The notes beneath the pieces are model-generated. The model was not told the DNA's origin, did no database searches, and worked only from the letters and a program-made list of their open reading frames with translations. From the NCBI RefSeq assembly GCF_015565955.1, contig NZ_CP064760.1, forward strand, positions 1,364,001 through 1,428,000: a DNA stretch of 64,000 nt. Direction: 5' to 3'. A program made the position numbers and the translations under genes. The DNA is from Microbacterium schleiferi (GTDB lineage: Bacteria > Actinomycetota > Actinomycetes > Actinomycetales > Microbacteriaceae). Positions 44,150 through 52,803 of the stretch are shown here, piece after piece; the first letter of the stretch is position 1; each line of letters opens with the position of its first letter.

Positions 44150-45673
44150 TCAGCGATCCGTGCTCATGCCGCGACGGCGGCGGAGCATCAGCACGGCACC
44201 GCCGGCGATCAGGGTGGTTCCCAGCAGGCCACTCAGCCCCACCAGCTGCAGGGCGGTGGTGTCCATGCCGCCCTCGGCCAGGACGGATGCTCCGCCGCCA
44301 CTCGAAGACCCGGATGCCGTGATCGTGATCGGTGTCGAGAAGGAACGGCCCGACGAGAGACCCGTCGCCACGATCGTGTGCGCGCCGGGTGCGGCATCCG
44401 CGGGGATCGTCAGCGTCGTCGAGAACGTGCCCGATGCACTGGCCGGCAGCGAGGAGAGGAGGACGGGCGTCGAGTTCAGCCAGATCTCGACGGTTTCTCC
44501 GGCGCCGAACCCGCCACCGGAGAGTGTTACCTGGCCGCCTTGTGCCACCTCGCTTGCGCTGGCGGTGACTCCGCGTGTCGCTGCCCAGTCGGTCACGGCC
44601 TGCTCGACGATGTTCGCGATCTCGAGCACTCCGCCCTCGTTCGGATGGAGGGCGCCGAGCTTCACGCAGACCCACTTCTCCGAGTCGGCGGGCAGATACC
44701 CCGGGTTACAGTCCGACGAGGTGTTGATATAGAGCGTGATCCCGTTGATCCACGGTTCGGGGGTGCACAGTGTGTGACCTGCGGTCTGGTCCCACGTCGG
44801 GATGAACGTGAAGTTCGCGGCAACGGCGGCCGCCTCGATTGTGTCGTCGAGCTGCTGCTCGATGTCGTGTAAGAACTGCAGATCGACGCCGCTGTAGGGA
44901 ACGGCATCGGGGGTGGTCGGTTCGGTGAAGCAGGCATCCGTGGCGCCATCGGGCGCGACCTGCGGGTAGCCGACGACGAAGACCTGCGCGTTGGGTGCTG
45001 CTGCGCGGATCTCGGCGAAGCTCTGCGCAAGCCGCGGCGCGACCGAGTCGGTGATGCGCCCGGCGAGGTAGGCCGAGGGATAGGTCGTTTCGTCGTCGAA
45101 GTAGTCCTTGCAGTTATCGAATGCGCCGACCTTGTACTCGAGGTAGGCCGGGTCACTGCTGAGCGACAGGCGCATGCAGGCGGTGGCGATCGACGAGAAG
45201 CCGAGGTCGTTGCCGCCGATGCCGACCGTGACCACGTCGGTGTCGGTGCTGAGTCCCGCGGACTGCAACTGCGGCGCCGTCATCCCCGACAGCGTCACCT
45301 GCAGTGTCGAAACGTCGGGCAGCGTCGGCAGGATGACATTGGGGTCAGTCGACGGGACCGTGGCTGAGCCGTAGCCGATGTTTGCCGTGATGGCGCCCGA
45401 GCATGTCTGGTCGTTGATCGTCAGACCGAACGCGGCGGCGAGCAGGTGCGGGTAGTTGCCATCGGCCTGGTAGCAGCCGTTCGGGTCGCCCGCGAACGGA
45501 CTCGTGTTGCTGAACGGGGTGAGTCCGTAGCCGGCCTGGTAGGAGTCGCCGAGAGACACGTAGTCGAGGCCGTCGAGCGGGCCAGAACCGCCGTTGGCGA
45601 GGGCTGGGGCCCCGGTGAGGAGCATGAACACGAGACCTGTCGTCGCAGCAATAGCCGCCATTAGCTTTCGCAC
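44150..45673 (-). CDS. Secreted SGNH/GDSL esterase with wall-anchor-like C-terminus
   Basis: A 507-residue exported esterase. Start GTG 45673 gives RKLMAAIAATTGLVFMLLTG with cleavage after APALA. The SGNH blocks are present: Ser in VSLGDSYQAGYG, GGND, and the late His in ALHPNEGG; several cysteine pairs match the Streptomyces-type GDSL lipases. A bacterial Ig-like domain (SEVAQGGQVTLSGGGFGAGE) follows. The end has LAEGG, then a membrane helix and RRRR, which resembles the LAxTG sorting signal of class E sortases with Thr replaced by Gly. It probably hydrolyses esters outside the cell while held at the surface. Confidence 0.87.
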   Translation of the reverse strand: MRKLMAAIAATTGLVFMLLTGAPALANGGSGPLDGLDYVSLGDSYQAGYGLTPFSNTSPFAGDPNGCYQADGNYPHLLAAAFGLTINDQTCSGAITANIGYGSATVPSTDPNVILPTLPDVSTLQVTLSGMTAPQLQSAGLSTDTDVVTVGIGGNDLGFSSIATACMRLSLSSDPAYLEYKVGAFDNCKDYFDDETTYPSAYLAGRITDSVAPRLAQSFAEIRAAAPNAQVFVVGYPQVAPDGATDACFTEPTTPDAVPYSGVDLQFLHDIEQQLDDTIEAAAVAANFTFIPTWDQTAGHTLCTPEPWINGITLYINTSSDCNPGYLPADSEKWVCVKLGALHPNEGGVLEIANIVEQAVTDWAATRGVTASASEVAQGGQVTLSGGGFGAGETVEIWLNSTPVLLSSLPASASGTFSTTLTIPADAAPGAHTIVATGLSSGRSFSTPITITASGSSSGGGASVLAEGGMDTTALQLVGLSGLLGTTLIAGGAVLMLRRRRGMSTDR

Positions 45674-45890
45674 GGGATCACAGTAGCGGTGCGGATGCCG
45701 CGCGCGCACTGTCGGCGTGCAGACGCCCCCGGATGCAGGCGAACCCTCGGGGATGGTCGTAACGGCGCACGGATTGGTCAACCGCCGGTATCTGTGGCTC
45801 CGGTGCGGCGTGTCATGACGTTTCTGCGCCGTTGCGACCGCCGCAGTGGCGCGGACACCCCGGGCGGCGACTGCCACCGCGAGCCGGATG

Positions 45891-45921
45891 TTGCTCACAT
45901 CTGCCTATATGGGCATATGAT
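45891..45921 (+). promoter_or_regulatory. ArsR gene promoter and operator, leaderless start
   Basis: TTGCTC at 45891-45896 and a strong -10 TATGAT at 45916-45921 (19-bp spacer) put the transcript start at the ATG (45928). A palindrome ATATG-GG-CATAT (45907-45918) overlaps the -10 box and fits self-repression by the ArsR product. Confidence 0.55.
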
Positions 45922-45927
45922 GATGCC

Positions 45928-46296
45928 ATGGCACGGGCTGCGACCACCTCTGACGCGTTCAACGCGATCGCTGAACCGCGGCGGCGCGACATCCTGACCC
46001 TGCTCCGCAGCGGTGAGCGCGCTGTTGCCGACCTCGCCGGCGAGCTCGAGATGACCCAGCCGCAGACCTCGAAGCACCTGCGCGTCCTTCGCGAGGTGGG
46101 TCTCGTCGAGGTGCGCGGGGTGGGCAAGCAGCGTCTCTACGGCTTGGATGCCCGCGGCCTGCGCACCATTCACGAATGGACGGGCGGCTTCGAGCAGTTC
46201 TGGAACGCGAGCTTCGATCGCCTGGATGCCTATGTCCAGCGGCTCGCACAGCAGAGGCCCGACACGCGACAAGACAAGGGAGAGTTCCATGGCTAG
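45928..46296 (+). CDS. ArsR-family transcriptional regulator
   Basis: A 122-residue winged-helix repressor (AEPRRRDILTLLRSGERAVA, DLAGELEMTQPQTSKHLRVL, EVRGVGKQRLYGLDARGL). There is no metal-binding cysteine pair, so it belongs to the metal-free group that pairs with SRPBCC proteins. ATG 45928 is chosen by the promoter and conserved start. It overlaps the next gene by 8 bp. Confidence 0.93.
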   Translation: MARAATTSDAFNAIAEPRRRDILTLLRSGERAVADLAGELEMTQPQTSKHLRVLREVGLVEVRGVGKQRLYGLDARGLRTIHEWTGGFEQFWNASFDRLDAYVQRLAQQRPDTRQDKGEFHG

Positions 46297-46765
46297 TGCA
46301 TCCACCGCGGTATCCGAACCCGAAGAGGAACGGACCGTCGCGATCGAACGGCTCGTCAGCGCGCCCCGCGCGGTGGTGTTCGACGCGTTCACGAACGTTG
46401 ACCACCTTTCGGCGTGGTGGGGTCCGGATGGCTTCACGACCACGACGCGCGCTTTCGAGTTCCGTGAGGGTGGGGTGTGGGAGTTCACGATGCGTGGCCC
46501 CGACGGGACCGTGTACGCCGAGTGGATCCAGTGGCGCACGATCGTCGCGCCCGAGCGCATCGTGCTGCTGCACGGCGAATACGCGGGCGACCCGAACGCG
46601 TTCGACTCCGTCTTCACGTTCGATGAGGTGGGGGAGGAGACGCGCGTGACGCTCACGACCGTCTTCCCAACGAAGCAGCTGCGCGACACCGCCGTCGAGG
46701 AGTACCACGCTGTCGAGGGCGGCACTCAGACGCTGGCTCACCTCGCGGCGCACGTCGAGGCGTAA
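46289..46765 (+). CDS. SRPBCC/AHSA1-domain protein
   Basis: A 158-residue protein of the START-like AHSA1 family. The pattern VSAPRAVVFDAFTNVDHLSA, WWGPDGFTTT and GVWEFTMRGPDGT is characteristic, with a deep hydrophobic pocket expected. It is co-translated with the ArsR regulator, a very common two-gene unit whose role is unknown but probably ligand sensing or stress related. Confidence 0.92.
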   Translation: MASASTAVSEPEEERTVAIERLVSAPRAVVFDAFTNVDHLSAWWGPDGFTTTTRAFEFREGGVWEFTMRGPDGTVYAEWIQWRTIVAPERIVLLHGEYAGDPNAFDSVFTFDEVGEETRVTLTTVFPTKQLRDTAVEEYHAVEGGTQTLAHLAAHVEA

Positions 46766-46813
46766 GCGCGAACCGCGGTCGTGCCGCAGGGATCGCCGGC
46801 CGCGGGGGAGTGC

Positions 46814-48054
46814 CTACGCGTGTGGCCAGAGGACCTCGCCCGACCGGTCGCGGATGGACGCGCTCGGCGCGGACTCGAGGTCGATCGCGACATCCAGGTG
46901 GTCGTGTCCGTCGCGCGCCGTGACGCGGTACGTGTAGGTCGTGTTCTGGACATCAAGCGCCGCTGTTGTGGCTGTCACGAGCCACGGATGCCGTCGCCGC
47001 AGCCCGATCAGTTCTTGGTGGGTCCGGTAGATGGCGGCGCCCCAGGGGGCGAGATCGTCGGGGCTTTCCGGGAAGGCGGGCCGGATGGCGTCATCTCCGC
47101 CGAGGCGTTCCTCCTTGACGCCGGTGTAGCCCTGTTCGTCGCCCGCATAGATGGATGGGATGCCGCCGACGGTCATCAGGATCGCCAGGGCGGTGATCGC
47201 GCCGTCGCTGCCGAGGGTGGTGGCGATGCGGGTGACGTCGTGGTTGCCGACGAAGGTGTTCGGGGTGAATTGCGCGAGGAAGTCGTTGTGGCGAAGAAGC
47301 GCCCAGTCCAGTTCGAACAGGTTCCGGTCCGTGATGCTCGACCAGATCGCCTTCCACAACTCGTACTGGGTCACGGAATCAACGCCCGAGGCTGTGACGA
47401 AGCCGGCGTAGTCGCCGTGGATGACTTCGCCGAGGAACCACGCGTCGGGATGGCGCTCGCGCACCCGCGGCAGCACCTGGGCCCAGAAGGCGGGGTCGAC
47501 CGAGTACGCGGCATCCAATCGCCACCCGTCGATTCCGCGATCCAGCCAGTGGCACATGACGGCGGTCACGTATGTCACCGCCTCGGGGCGGTCGTGGCTC
47601 AGACGCGCGAGGCTGTCGTGACCCTCGAACACGCGCGGTGCCGCCCCGCCGGGGGCGTCCCAGTCGATGTCGAAGAGGGCTGCCGCCTGACTGTTGGGGC
47701 CCTCGCGCAGCGCGCGCAGCAGGTCGGGATGTTCCGAGGAGACGTGGCTGAAGACCCCGTCGAGCACGACGCGGATGCCGCGAGCGCGACACTCTGCAAT
47801 GAGCTCGTCGAGATCACTGTCGGCGCCCAGTCGCGGGTCGACGTGGAACTGGTCGAGGGTGTCATAGCCGTGCGTGCGTGAGGTGAACACCGGCCCGAGG
47901 AGGAGGCCCGAGGCGCCGAGGTCGCGGGCATAGTCGAGCCAGCCGAGAAGGCGCCGGAGGCGAGGGCGGGGGCGTCGTCAGGTTCCCGGATCGGCGCGCC
48001 AGCGAACCCGAGTGGGTACACGTGCCACCAGATCGCGTGTTCGACCCATCCCAT
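46814..48054 (-). CDS. GH13 alpha-amylase family hydrolase, frame break near the start
   Basis: A cytoplasmic alpha-glucan-active enzyme of about 413 residues. The start is MGWVEHAIWWHVYPLGFAGA. The frame slips at the G5 run 47968-47972; one added base gives RPRLRRLLGWLDYARDLGAS and then GLLLGPVF, the normal sequence. The catalytic residues follow: Asp in GWRLDAAY, Glu in LGEVIHG, and Asp in NHDVTRI. The C-terminal beta domain is short. It is divergent from a TetR regulator that probably controls it. The substrate could be maltodextrin, glycogen or a related glucan. Confidence 0.88.
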
Positions 48055-48077
48055 GCCGACCTCCTACTGAATTGACT

Positions 48078-48093
48078 TCACTAACGTTAGTGA
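48078..48093. promoter_or_regulatory. TetR operator, perfect 16-bp palindrome
   Basis: TCACTAACGTTAGTGA is a perfect palindrome in the gap between the GH13 and TetR genes. A -35 box TTGACT (48072-48077) directly precedes it, so a bound dimer would cover the promoter spacer. A second, half-like copy CAGTAACGGTAATG follows at about 48102. Confidence 0.75.
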
Positions 48094-48123
48094 TGCTAGT
48101 TCAGTAACGGTAATGTAGGCAAC

Positions 48124-48735
48124 ATGGCTCGCACTGATCGGCAACCGCGCACCCGGCTGGACCCGGATGCGCGGCGGGCTGCGATCCTGGATGCCGCCGC
48201 CGAGGCCTTCACCGATCAGCCGTACTCCGAGGTGACGGTTTCGTCGATCGCACGCCGCGTGGGCGCCTCAGATGCCCTGATCTATCGCTATTTCGCGGGC
48301 AAAGAGGAGTTGTACACAGCGGTCGTGCGCCTGGCGATCGCGCAGCTGCTCGAGCGTCAGGCCGCAGCGCTGGAAGAACTGGATGACGGCGTTCCGGTCC
48401 GCGACCGCGTGCGCGCGGCCACCGAGGTGTATCTCGATCACATCGCCTCGCACGCGTCAGCCTGGGCGATGCCGCTGCGGTACCCCGGGGGCGAGCCTGC
48501 CGTGGCGGCAGCCCTCCGGGCGAGGGCCCGCGAGGAGTACGTCGGGCGGCTGCGGGCCCTGCTCGCTCCGAGTTCGCAGGTGCGGCACGAGTACGCGCTG
48601 TGGGGCTACTTCGGTTTCCTTGACGCGGCCTGCCTGCGCTGGGTCGAACGGGAGTGCCCGGAAGGCGATCGTGACTCGCTGATTGACGCGGCGCTCGGTT
48701 CGCTCGAGGGGGCGCTCGGCGACTGGGCTGCGTGA
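48124..48735 (+). CDS. TetR-family transcriptional regulator
   Basis: A 203-residue repressor. The N-terminal helix-turn-helix is clear (ILDAAAEAFTDQPYSEVTVS, SIARRVGASDALIYRYFAGK, EELYTAV). The C-terminal part is a ligand domain without recognisable ligand. It is divergent from the GH13 gene, with a palindromic site between, and is likely its regulator. Confidence 0.92.
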   Translation: MARTDRQPRTRLDPDARRAAILDAAAEAFTDQPYSEVTVSSIARRVGASDALIYRYFAGKEELYTAVVRLAIAQLLERQAAALEELDDGVPVRDRVRAATEVYLDHIASHASAWAMPLRYPGGEPAVAAALRARAREEYVGRLRALLAPSSQVRHEYALWGYFGFLDAACLRWVERECPEGDRDSLIDAALGSLEGALGDWAA

Positions 48736-48758
48736 GCCCATCGCGGCGCGAACCGGTC

Positions 48759-49430
48759 TCAGCCCTCGAAGTGCCGCCAGAACCCTTCTGACACGACCTC
48801 GACCCGGTCGCCGTCGACGACGATCGCGGTGTCGTCATCCATGGCGTAAGCGGGCACGTCGATCCCGGAGGCCCACCGCTCGGCAGCTGCCATCGAGTTG
48901 CCCGGACGATCGTCGGTGGTGAGGTGGGGGCAGATCGCGAAGTCGACGAGGCCGAGCCCCCGGTCGCCGAGCGGGGATTTCCAACCGACGAAGTCGTCCC
49001 CGATCCGGGGTGTCATGACCATGCTGCCCGCGCTCAGGCCGACCCAGACGGTGTCCTCGAGCTCGTCGAACAGGTCCAGCATCCGTGATTCGCGTAACCA
49101 GTGGTGCAGATAGATCGCGTCACCGCCCGACACGAGCAGCGCGTCGGCTTCGCGCACCTGCGGCATCCATCGCTCGTCGGGGATGCTCGGCAGGGCGGTG
49201 AGCTCAAGTAGTCCCACCGACTTCCACCCGAGCAAGACCATCGGGTTTCCCGTCTCGGCGCCCGCGACGAACTCCCACGTCTTCACGCCCGGTCCGACCC
49301 ACGGATGCCCGTACATCGCGGTCGGAATGCACAGCGCCGTCGACTCCTCGATGGGTTTGCCGAGCAGATCAACGAGCGCGGCACGGATGCTGGGGTTGGT
49401 CACTCCGCCGGCAGTCAACAGCAGTCGCAT
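48759..49430 (-). CDS. Peptidase E-like serine peptidase (family S51)
   Basis: A 223-residue protein with a class-I glutamine-amidotransferase-like fold of the S51 type. The nucleophile Ser lies in VWVGLSAGSMVMTPRIG; the upstream SGGDAIYLHHWL and the C-terminal VDFAICPHLTTDDRP give the other conserved positions. Dipeptidase E removes N-terminal Asp from dipeptides; the precise substrate here is unproven. ATG 49430. Confidence 0.88.
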   Translation of the reverse strand: MRLLLTAGGVTNPSIRAALVDLLGKPIEESTALCIPTAMYGHPWVGPGVKTWEFVAGAETGNPMVLLGWKSVGLLELTALPSIPDERWMPQVREADALLVSGGDAIYLHHWLRESRMLDLFDELEDTVWVGLSAGSMVMTPRIGDDFVGWKSPLGDRGLGLVDFAICPHLTTDDRPGNSMAAAERWASGIDVPAYAMDDDTAIVVDGDRVEVVSEGFWRHFEG

Positions 49431-49602
49431 CGTCTCTCCTTCTCGGCGCGCGTGTGCCTCCTCAGCACGCCAGATCGGTACGCGGATGTCAAGCGTGCGG
49501 CACGCGTGAGGCGCGAGGAGCGACTCCGCGCCCCCGGTCGGACCAGATTTCGCTTCGGTATCGGCCGTTGGTCCGTCGCAGCCGCGGTGAGATGATCAGC
49601 CC

Positions 49603-50013
49603 ATGGGGAAGCGCCGGGCGGCAGCGGCTGCGGGTCTGCTTGCTGGCGCGTTGCTGCTGACAGGATGCGGCACGTTCTACACCGAGAAGCTCCGGGAGAC
49701 ACCTCCTGAAGCCGCGGGCATCGACGTTGACGTGCTGGATCCCAAGCCGACTGTCGTGTGGGCCGACAATGGGGAGGACTGGTTCGTGATCACCTGGGGC
49801 AGCAGCTCGTGCCCGGCCGCGCCGGTGTCCCTGGAGGAGACAGCTCCCGGCGAGTTCACTATTGAGATCGCACGCGAAGGCGGGCCCATCTGTACGTCCG
49901 ACCTGGGACCGACGACTTTTCGGATCTCCGCACCTGAGGGTGTAGCCCCCGGCGACACGGTGGTCGTCACCGTCGGGTCCGATACGCGGATCGAGCTCGC
50001 TCCGGCCAGGTAG
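49603..50013 (+). CDS. Hypothetical lipoprotein
   Basis: A 136-residue protein with signal GKRRAAAAAGLLAGALLLTG and lipobox Cys22. The mature part is short, beta-rich, with two cysteines (SSCPAAP and ICTSDLG) that may pair. No family recognised. ATG 49603. Confidence 0.7.
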   Translation: MGKRRAAAAAGLLAGALLLTGCGTFYTEKLRETPPEAAGIDVDVLDPKPTVVWADNGEDWFVITWGSSSCPAAPVSLEETAPGEFTIEIAREGGPICTSDLGPTTFRISAPEGVAPGDTVVVTVGSDTRIELAPAR

Positions 50014-50063
50014 GGCCCCGATAGCTCCTCGCTACACCTGAGGCGGCGTGGCACGATGACCCC

Positions 50064-50558
50064 ATGACCTGGACGATCCGCGCACCCGAGGCGACGGATG
50101 CCGACGAGTGGGCGGCGGTCCTGGTCGGGAGCTGGCAAGAGGCCTATACCCCTCTGCTGCCCGAGGGCTTCTTCACGCCCGAGTACGCCGAGTCGCGCAG
50201 GAAAGTGTGGCGACGGATGCTGCAGGAACCGCCGCCGGGCGCGGAGTTTCGTGTCGGCATCCGGGACGGGAAGATCGTCGGCATCGCGATGGCAGCGACG
50301 GCGTCCGGCGCCGAGGGTGAGGATGTGCCGCGCGAGCGCCAGCTCTCTCTGCTCTACATCCTCGAGAGCGAGTACGGCACGGGGCTTGGCCGGGCACTGC
50401 TGGATGCCGTCGTCGGCGATGACCCTGCGATGCTGTGGGTCGCCGAGCGCAACCCGCGCGCGATCCGCTTGTACGTGCGCAACGGCTTCGCCCGCGACGG
50501 CGCCCGGCGCGAAGACGAAGATCGCCCGCTGCTGAGTTCGGTGCGGATGGTCCGCTGA
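50064..50558 (+). CDS. GNAT acetyltransferase
   Basis: A 164-residue GNAT protein: IRAPEATDADEWAAVLVGSW at the start, the acetyl-CoA loop LLYILESEYGTGLGRALLDA, and WVAERNPRAIRLYVRNGFAR near the end. It precedes a phosphotransferase gene with only 3 bp between, so they form a unit. The pairing of acetyl- and phosphotransferase suggests small-molecule (for example antibiotic) modification, but this is inference. Confidence 0.88.
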   Translation: MTWTIRAPEATDADEWAAVLVGSWQEAYTPLLPEGFFTPEYAESRRKVWRRMLQEPPPGAEFRVGIRDGKIVGIAMAATASGAEGEDVPRERQLSLLYILESEYGTGLGRALLDAVVGDDPAMLWVAERNPRAIRLYVRNGFARDGARREDEDRPLLSSVRMVR

Positions 50559-50561
50559 TCC

Positions 50562-51296
50562 ATGTCGATCCCTGCGCCCGACATCCCGATCCCGCCGCGG
50601 GTTCGCACGCTCGCCCCAGCTGCCGACCTTGTACCGGTCTGGATCAACGGGTACGGCGGCGTGACGTTTCGCGCGACGGATGCTGACGGCATCCGGTTCA
50701 TCAAGTACGACGCGCGCAACCCCGAGTGGTCGGCGGACGACGAGGCGGAGCGGTTGCGGTGGGCGGAGCCGTACACCCCGGTGCCGCACGTGCTCGAGAC
50801 CGGACGTGACGCAACCCGCGAGTGGATCGTGACAACCGGGATGCTGGGGGAGAGCGCCGTATCGCCGCGGTGGCTCGAGGATCCGGCGACGGCGGTGCGG
50901 GCGATCGGGGAGGGTCTGCGTGCGCTGCACGACGGGCTCCCGGTGGAGGCATGTCCGTTTCGGTGGGATGTGCCCGAGCGCCTCGCGAACGCGGCAGCGC
51001 GCGGCATCCGTGTTCCTGACGCGCTGCAGGATCCGCCGCCGAACGATCGCCTCGTGGTGTGTCACGGCGACGCGTGCGCCCCGAACACCCTGCTCACGGA
51101 TGCCGGCACCTGGTCAGGCCACGTCGACCTCGGTTCGCTCGGCGTGGCGGATCGGTGGGCAGACATCGCCGTGAGCGCGCTGAGCCTGGAATGGAACTAC
51201 GGACCCGGGTGGGAGGGTGCGCTGCTGGATGCGTATGGCATCGACCCGGATCCGGTGCGGATGCTCTACTACCGCGACCTCTGGAACGCGACCTGA
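50562..51296 (+). CDS. Aminoglycoside 3'-phosphotransferase-family kinase
   Basis: A 244-residue APH(3')-like kinase. The catalytic loop is CHGDACAPNTLL (HGDxxxxN) and the metal-binding motif is VDLGSLGVADRWADIA. The N-lobe has TFRATDADGIRFIKYDA. Housekeeping and resistance members of this fold cannot be told apart by sequence alone, so resistance is not claimed. Confidence 0.88.
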   Translation: MSIPAPDIPIPPRVRTLAPAADLVPVWINGYGGVTFRATDADGIRFIKYDARNPEWSADDEAERLRWAEPYTPVPHVLETGRDATREWIVTTGMLGESAVSPRWLEDPATAVRAIGEGLRALHDGLPVEACPFRWDVPERLANAAARGIRVPDALQDPPPNDRLVVCHGDACAPNTLLTDAGTWSGHVDLGSLGVADRWADIAVSALSLEWNYGPGWEGALLDAYGIDPDPVRMLYYRDLWNAT

Positions 51297-51333
51297 GCCG
51301 GCCGATACGAGCAGAGCCGCGTGGGTTGCTTCC

Positions 51334-52374
51334 TTAGCGGGGCTGCAGTCGCTCAAAGCTCTGGCCGTGCGGGCCGACGAGCGCAACCGGGCGTCCGTCG
51401 CGCGCGAGAATTGTTCGCCCTCGAATCTCCGCAGAGACCTGCTCGGAGATGAACGGCAGAACGCCAGCACCTTCGTTACTGATCCACGTGACGTTGTGCA
51501 TCGACTGCATCAGTTCGGCGAATTCTGCACGGCGTTCCTCGGCCAGGTAGACGAGGACGGCGCTGTGAAACACCACAACGTGAGCCTCGGCTGGTGCTTG
51601 CTCCACGAGCGCCGGAACCCGGTCGACGATATCGCCGGCCACAAGAAGCGGCGGGTCGTCTGCGACGAGGCCGGCGGCGGCGTGGAGGCGGTGCCGCCGC
51701 TCCGTATGCTCGGGCCAGATGAGCGTTTCGAGCCAGGCGAGCTGGTCGGGACGGGAGACGTCGATCGGGTTCAGATCAACGCCCGCGCGCCACACGACCT
51801 CGGGGATACGGGAGGGGACGCTGGCTGGGTCGATCCTGCACGGCAGCTCGACCGGGCTCGGGCCCGTCGCGGGGTCAAGCCTGACCGCATCCGTCGTGCC
51901 GTCCACGGTGTAGCGGTAGCTGTAACGATCGGGGTAGAGCACGAGACCGCCAGCAGCGCCGGCCTCAATGAGCGCGAGCGGTCCATCCAACTCTGCGAGC
52001 AGCGGGAGCAGCACCGCGCACCGGGCGGCCTCATTGGTCTGGGTGGACCGGGCCATGATCACGGGGACCACGGCCGTCCAATGCGACACGAGCCAGTCGC
52101 GGAACTCCGCGTACCCTCGCACGGGGGCGCCGATGAATCGGGCAGCCGCAAACACGAGGTTCGGCTGCCTCTTGATCCCAGGTAGGGCAGCGATCAGGCC
52201 GAGCACGACGGGGTCTTCTGAGATCCCGATCGCCCAGTCGAAATAGATCTCCGACACCCCGGCAGCTTCCAGCTTGGCGAACCGGCGATAGCCCTCGGCC
52301 AGGGATTGCGTCACATTCGCGACGATAGCGTCGCCTCGTTTCCCGCTCAAACCGGCGGATGCCAGCATCGGCAC
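51334..52374 (-). CDS. DUF2332 family protein
   Basis: A protein of 346 residues (or 326 from GTG 52314, where family conservation begins at VTQSLAEGYRRFA). Further conserved pieces are KRQPNLVFAAARFIGAPVRG, ALIEAGAAGGLVLYPDRYSY and WRAGVDLNPIDVSRPDQLAW. The GAAGGL loop resembles nucleotide- or SAM-binding folds, but activity is unknown. Confidence 0.87.
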   Translation of the reverse strand: MPMLASAGLSGKRGDAIVANVTQSLAEGYRRFAKLEAAGVSEIYFDWAIGISEDPVVLGLIAALPGIKRQPNLVFAAARFIGAPVRGYAEFRDWLVSHWTAVVPVIMARSTQTNEAARCAVLLPLLAELDGPLALIEAGAAGGLVLYPDRYSYRYTVDGTTDAVRLDPATGPSPVELPCRIDPASVPSRIPEVVWRAGVDLNPIDVSRPDQLAWLETLIWPEHTERRHRLHAAAGLVADDPPLLVAGDIVDRVPALVEQAPAEAHVVVFHSAVLVYLAEERRAEFAELMQSMHNVTWISNEGAGVLPFISEQVSAEIRGRTILARDGRPVALVGPHGQSFERLQPR

Positions 52375-52486
52375 CGTCTGCTGGCGTCAGCCCCCGACGC
52401 GACGGCTGAAGCCCCACGACGACAGTCGGACAGTGGCGACGGACACCCAAGAGTGATCGTTTGTCACCCAGGGCGCAGCGACGCCT

Positions 52487-52792
52487 CTATGCGTCGACGG
52501 GAGCGGTGAACGTCACAGGCTTTCCCGTCGCTCGTGCGTACGCGATCTCCCGACTCGTGGACTCGCCGATGTAGCCGCCCGGGTTGACGACCAGAACACG
52601 GTCAGCCAGATCAATCTTGCGCAGGTGGAGCGCGTCCAGCACGTTCTTCTGCTCGTCGCTGACGGGCTCGCCTGATTCTCCCGGTGCGACCACGATGATC
52701 CCCGCGAAAGTCAGCTCGCGGTTCACAGCACGCATTTCGTCCACGAATCGCGCGGACCCACAGATGCAGACAATTTCGGGTCGATCGAGCAC
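52487..52792 (-). CDS. Small nucleoside 2-deoxyribosyltransferase-like protein
   Basis: A 101-residue protein with the Rossmann-like start EIVCICGSARFVDEMRAVNR and the later AYARATGKPVTF and NPGGYIGESTSREI. These match the short phage- and accessory-type relatives of nucleoside 2-deoxyribosyltransferase. Catalysis is not proven. It follows the exonuclease gene 11 bp downstream on the same strand. Confidence 0.75.
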   Translation of the reverse strand: MLDRPEIVCICGSARFVDEMRAVNRELTFAGIIVVAPGESGEPVSDEQKNVLDALHLRKIDLADRVLVVNPGGYIGESTSREIAYARATGKPVTFTAPVDA

Positions 52793-52803
52793 GGCTCAGT
52801 GTC

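Noticed and set aside
50064..51296. GNAT plus phosphotransferase as an antibiotic-resistance pair
   Set aside because: Both families have many housekeeping members and nothing in the sequence ties them to a drug.
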